Positions 18,697-21,227 of a stretch of DNA of 21,227 bases are shown in pieces; position 1 is the stretch's first letter; each line of letters opens with the position of its first letter. The translations under genes were made by a program, and so were the position numbers. Below the pieces are notes generated by a model, which ran no database searches, was not told the DNA's origin, and worked only from the letters and a program-made list of their open reading frames with translations. The DNA is from Basidiobolus meristosporus CBS 931.73 (Eukaryota > Basidiobolomycota > Basidiobolomycetes > Basidiobolales > Basidiobolaceae), in NCBI GenBank assembly GCA_002104905.1, contig MCFE01000993.1, positions 1 through 21,227 of the forward strand, written 5' to 3'.

Positions 18697-19500
18697 TGTG
18701 GTAGGGTAAACATACCCCCCACAGACAAGTTTACTCATATAGTCATTATGATATACTTATCTGTATTTTACCTTATCAGTATTATCCCATTCTTCTTTTG
18801 CCCATATTATCAGTATAATCCCCATATGATGTTTACCCTGATTAGTTATTAGCATTAGTTATACCAGATGTTATTCAGCTTTGTGATCAGTATATGGATC
18901 TACATAAGGCAAGTACCCGCATCAGTACCCGTGACACATGACCTAAGTCTGTGTTACCATCCCTATCATTTCAGTACCATATATGGTATTTCTATGTTGC
19001 ATGGGCTTCAGAATACTGATTCCTGATTAGTTGATTGTGCTGTGCCTTTTAGAACCTTCCAGGACATTCTTGGTATATTTTTAGCTCATAGTGATGTCAT
19101 CAAGAATTCCACTGATGCCTAGAATCTTCTAGAACCTTGTCATTAGTAATCACTTGGCAATCAGGAAAAGTATTTAAGGGAAAGCAATCCCTCATCAATA
19201 AATCATCCCTTCTATCAGTAACACTTCTACCTTATTGATTAGCAGTTGATCACTGCACCTGCCTTCAACAGTACATCTCAGACCTGCCATCAAGGAGCTT
19301 TTCAGGGTAGTGCACAAGACACACAGAGGCCTTTGGAGACACTTGGAGCACCTAGGAAGCTAGAGAAGCAGGAGCTTTTACCATAGTGACATATTGACAA
19401 AGATGCCAGCAGTTTAGACACAGAGGTAATTGCACCCATCAGACACCTCACACACCTTGAGTTGTGTAGATTCTCCCAGGAGTACCTCTACACCACCACA
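18697..19500 (+). mobile_element. Solo gypsy-type LTR (804 bp)
   Basis: It starts TGTGGTAGGG and ends CCACCACA and is flanked by CCGG. It shares with the LTR at 19505-20575 the block AGTACCCG..CAGTACCCGTGACACATGA (near 18910), GGTTTCAGAATACTGATTCC-like sequence (near 19010), ATTAGTAATCACTT and the TATA region. TATTTAAG lies at 19171-19178 and AATAAA at 19197-19202. Its ends match but its middle and downstream parts differ strongly from the second LTR, so it is another subfamily and not the partner LTR of the same insertion. No internal region is attached. Confidence 0.75.
19052..19134 (+). promoter_or_regulatory. Heat-shock-element clusters in the solo LTR
   Basis: GAATCTTCTAGAA at 19122-19134 is a perfect nGAAnnTTCnnGAAn element, 37 bp before the TATA box. 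A second cluster, GAACCTTCCAGGACATTC at 19052-19069, has four units with one mismatch. GAA/TTC inverted pentamers are the known binding pattern of fungal Hsf1. Function here is inferred. Confidence 0.5.
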
Positions 19501-19504
19501 CCGG
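19501..19504. repeat. CCGG between the two LTRs
   Basis: This is the right copy of the CCGG flanking the solo LTR and also the base-adjacent left flank of the second LTR. Confidence 0.6.
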
Positions 19505-20575
19505 TGTAGTGGGGTGACAGTGACACCCACGGACAGATGTGCTCATTCCCTTATTTTATACTTCCCTATATCTCTACTACACTTATTTTAGTTTTATCCC
19601 ATTTATCTTACCCAATCAGTACTATCCCATAAGCCGGTTGACTATCACACCTGCTTACCTTATTGCATAAGTTACCCCTCACTTTATGTAAGATTACTAG
19701 CTATAAGTACTTCTATAGTAGGCAAGTACCCGCGCCAGTACCCGTGACACATGATCAGCCCATGTCACCATCCCTACCATTTCCATACCATATGTGGTAT
19801 CCCCATGTTACACAGGTTTCAGAATACTGATTCCTGATTGGTTGGATGTGCTGTGCCTCTTAGAACCTTCCGGCACCTACTTAGAACATTCTTAGGTCAT
19901 TCTTATGTCATTAAGATTTCTATTGATCTCCGGAACCTTCTGGAATATCATGATTAGTAATCACTTAGCAAGTGAAAAAAGTATATAAGGGAGGCTATCC
20001 CTCAACAATAAATCATCATCCCTTTTATCAATATACCAACTTGTTGATTAGTGTGATCACTGCTACCTGCTGCTACCTGAACTTCCAACCCAAGACCACA
20101 GGACACTCCCAGGAAACCACGCTGACAGCCAACTGACCTTGGAGGCACTACTTGTGAGGAATACTCAGAGTAGGTATCTTTTATTATATTTGATTCTTTC
20201 CCAAGTTTGTTCTTGTACAGGCAAAGATACTTTTCTGTCTTTGTAACTATTGACCAAAGCTGCATTCTTATCAGGTCCCTGCTGGTGGAGTTTACAGTTG
20301 TTTTGACTTTGGAAGCTTTGGTACATTGTCATCTCAAAGGACGCTGAACCCAGCACATACTTTTGTTAAGACGCCAACTAAGTTGGGGATTGTAGCTCAA
20401 TAGTTTTCCCTTGACAAGCTTGTGGCTTTATTCCCCCTCACATTAGATTAGAGACAGAACCCAAGTATCCCTAGCAAGCTTTTGCCAGAGGTTATCGCAC
20501 CCAGTGAACACCCCACACACAAAACACTTGAGAAGTGTTGGACGTATCTCTCCCTTGGACTTATACACCACCACA
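19505..20575 (+). mobile_element. 5' LTR of a Ty3/gypsy retrotransposon (1071 bp)
   Basis: It starts TGTAGTGGGG and ends CACCACCACA, and is followed by a primer-binding site and gag. The AGTACCCGCGCCAGTACCCG block is at about 19725. TATATAAG at 19982-19989 is the likely promoter, with AATAAA at 20007-20012. Its last 140 bp recur as the fragment at 12255-12395. The element continues beyond the window, so the 3' LTR cannot be compared. Confidence 0.8.
19863..19945 (+). promoter_or_regulatory. Heat-shock elements in the gypsy 5' LTR
   Basis: GAACCTTCTGGAA at 19933-19945 is a perfect three-unit GAAnnTTCnnGAA, 37 bp upstream of TATATAAG. Two further GAAnnTTC pairs lie at 19863-19870 and 19884-19891. 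The arrangement mirrors the solo LTR although the bases between differ. Confidence 0.5.
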
Positions 20576-20579
20576 TATT

Positions 20580-20597
20580 TGGCACCCAACGTGGGGG
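20580..20597 (+). other. Gypsy primer-binding site
   Basis: TGGCACCCAACGTGGGGG lies 4 bases after the LTR end and is of the TGGC(A/G)CCCAACGTGGGG type seen next to LTRs of fungal gypsy elements. It would prime minus-strand DNA synthesis from a tRNA; which tRNA was not checked. Confidence 0.65.
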
Positions 20598-20715
20598 GTT
20601 CATACAAGCTCCCTAGGACCCAACAAGATTTACCTGAAGATTTGAGCTGTTATCCGCCTATTGAAAAGAGACTACCAATATTACAAAAATTACAACACCA
20701 ACCTACCTGCCCAAA

Positions 20716-21227
20716 ATGAACTCTATGCCATTACCACTCTCACATGGAGCCCCACAGTTTGATGGAAAGAATGTGGAAAGCTTCATATTCAAATGGGAGA
20801 AGCTCTGCAAGATGTGCAGCCTATCTGAACAAGAAATGGCTGAAGACTTCCCCTACTACTGCACCAATGATATTACCACTAAGCTTCTAAGACAAGGAGA
20901 CATTCTCACTGACTGGGCCTTAATGAAGAACTACCTACAGACCAAGTATGGTAGACCCCAGATATACTATGGAATTGAAGACCTCAGGCACTTTGGAAGA
21001 ACTGGACTTTCCAAGCTACCACTTGAAGAATTCATTCAACAGTATGAAGATATGGCCAAGCCACTCCTTGAGTCCCAGGCTATAACTGAGTTTACCATGA
21101 CACTTTACCTTGCACAAGGGCTTCCCCAAGACTTGGCAAGGAAAGTTGACTTACATGCAGCCAAGGATGACAAGTGTGGCATTCCTTGCTTTGCAGAGAT
21201 GAAACGTGTTCTCTTAGAGGCAAAGCA
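20716..21227 (+). CDS. Ty3/gypsy gag polyprotein, N-terminal part (open, runs off the window)
   Basis: This is the capsid part of the retrotransposon polyprotein, which packages element RNA in cytoplasmic particles. ATG 20716 opens 170 codons with no stop or frameshift to the last base. The N-terminus MNSMPLPLSHGAPQFDGKNV leads into the retrotransposon gag domain: F.G.NV..FIFKWE, then CSLSEQEMAEDFPYYC, DWALMKNYLQTKYG, the Q(Q)YEDMAKPLLE segment and LAQGLPQDLARKV. The pattern matches gypsy gags of Agaricomycetes, in which FDGKN or FKG opens the domain and an ..F..GLP.. motif follows later. A second ATG is at codon 4. Zinc knuckle, protease, reverse transcriptase and integrase would follow outside the window. 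It is the only undamaged coding sequence seen and indicates a recent insertion. Confidence 0.85.
   Translation, partial: MNSMPLPLSHGAPQFDGKNVESFIFKWEKLCKMCSLSEQEMAEDFPYYCTNDITTKLLRQGDILTDWALMKNYLQTKYGRPQIYYGIEDLRHFGRTGLSKLPLEEFIQQYEDMAKPLLESQAITEFTMTLYLAQGLPQDLARKVDLHAAKDDKCGIPCFAEMKRVLLEAK

Noticed and set aside
18697-18852. Extension of the unrecognised ORF to 18852
   Set aside because: From 18697 the frame translates LTR sequence, which matches the start of the second LTR, so these codons are not part of the original protein.
20504-20719. 71-codon ORF before gag
   Set aside because: It covers the LTR end, primer-binding site and leader, all non-coding in a gypsy element, and ends where gag starts in another frame.
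1-21227. CRISPR arrays, tRNA or rRNA genes, bacterial operons
   Set aside because: No regularly spaced short repeats, no cloverleaf or rRNA-like segments, and no operon-like coding density were seen. The content is fungal transposable elements.

Overview
The window looks like a repeat-rich, gene-poor piece of a filamentous basidiomycete genome, probably an Agaricomycete. The reasons are the Plavaka-like (Tnp2/CACTA-type) transposase remnants, a Ty3/gypsy gag of the style common in Agaricomycetes, a Ty1/copia gag with short LTRs, and AT-rich, CpG-poor DNA. I recognise no intact host housekeeping gene, no tRNA or rRNA, and no bacterial feature. Nearly everything is transposable-element sequence, most of it decayed.

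Left two-thirds (1-12254): copies of one DNA transposon family, nested and inverted. The best copy, here called element A (446-5178), is bounded by 11-bp terminal inverted repeats (CCCTATGAAAA / TTTTCATAGGG). It carries two divergent genes: a Tnp2/Plavaka-like transposase (minus strand) and a companion gene of unknown function, here called X (plus strand, about 560 codons), with a TATA-bearing intergenic promoter between them. Element B (5179-6500) and element C (6501-12254) are truncated relatives in the opposite orientation. C keeps its right terminus, has a 206-bp tandem duplication inside X, and carries a 211-bp MITE in its divergent promoter. Positions 1-67 and 68-445 are the end of another copy (D) and an older transposase fragment.

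Middle (12255-17690): a gypsy LTR tail fragment abuts the end of element C. It is fused to the 5' part of a Ty1/copia element lying on the minus strand (LTR, primer-binding site, gag, zinc knuckle, protease start). A third transposase 3' fragment follows, then two truncated copies of gene X (E and F), a probable solo LTR, and a last scrap of X.

Right end (17691-21227): an unrecognised ORF with a TATA box is cut off by a gypsy-type LTR (18697-19500). CCGG flanks this LTR on both sides, and a second, longer LTR (19505-20575) follows directly with a primer-binding site and an open gag frame running off the window. Both LTRs carry perfect three-unit heat-shock elements just upstream of their TATA boxes. 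The gag is the only well-preserved coding sequence and marks the youngest insertion.
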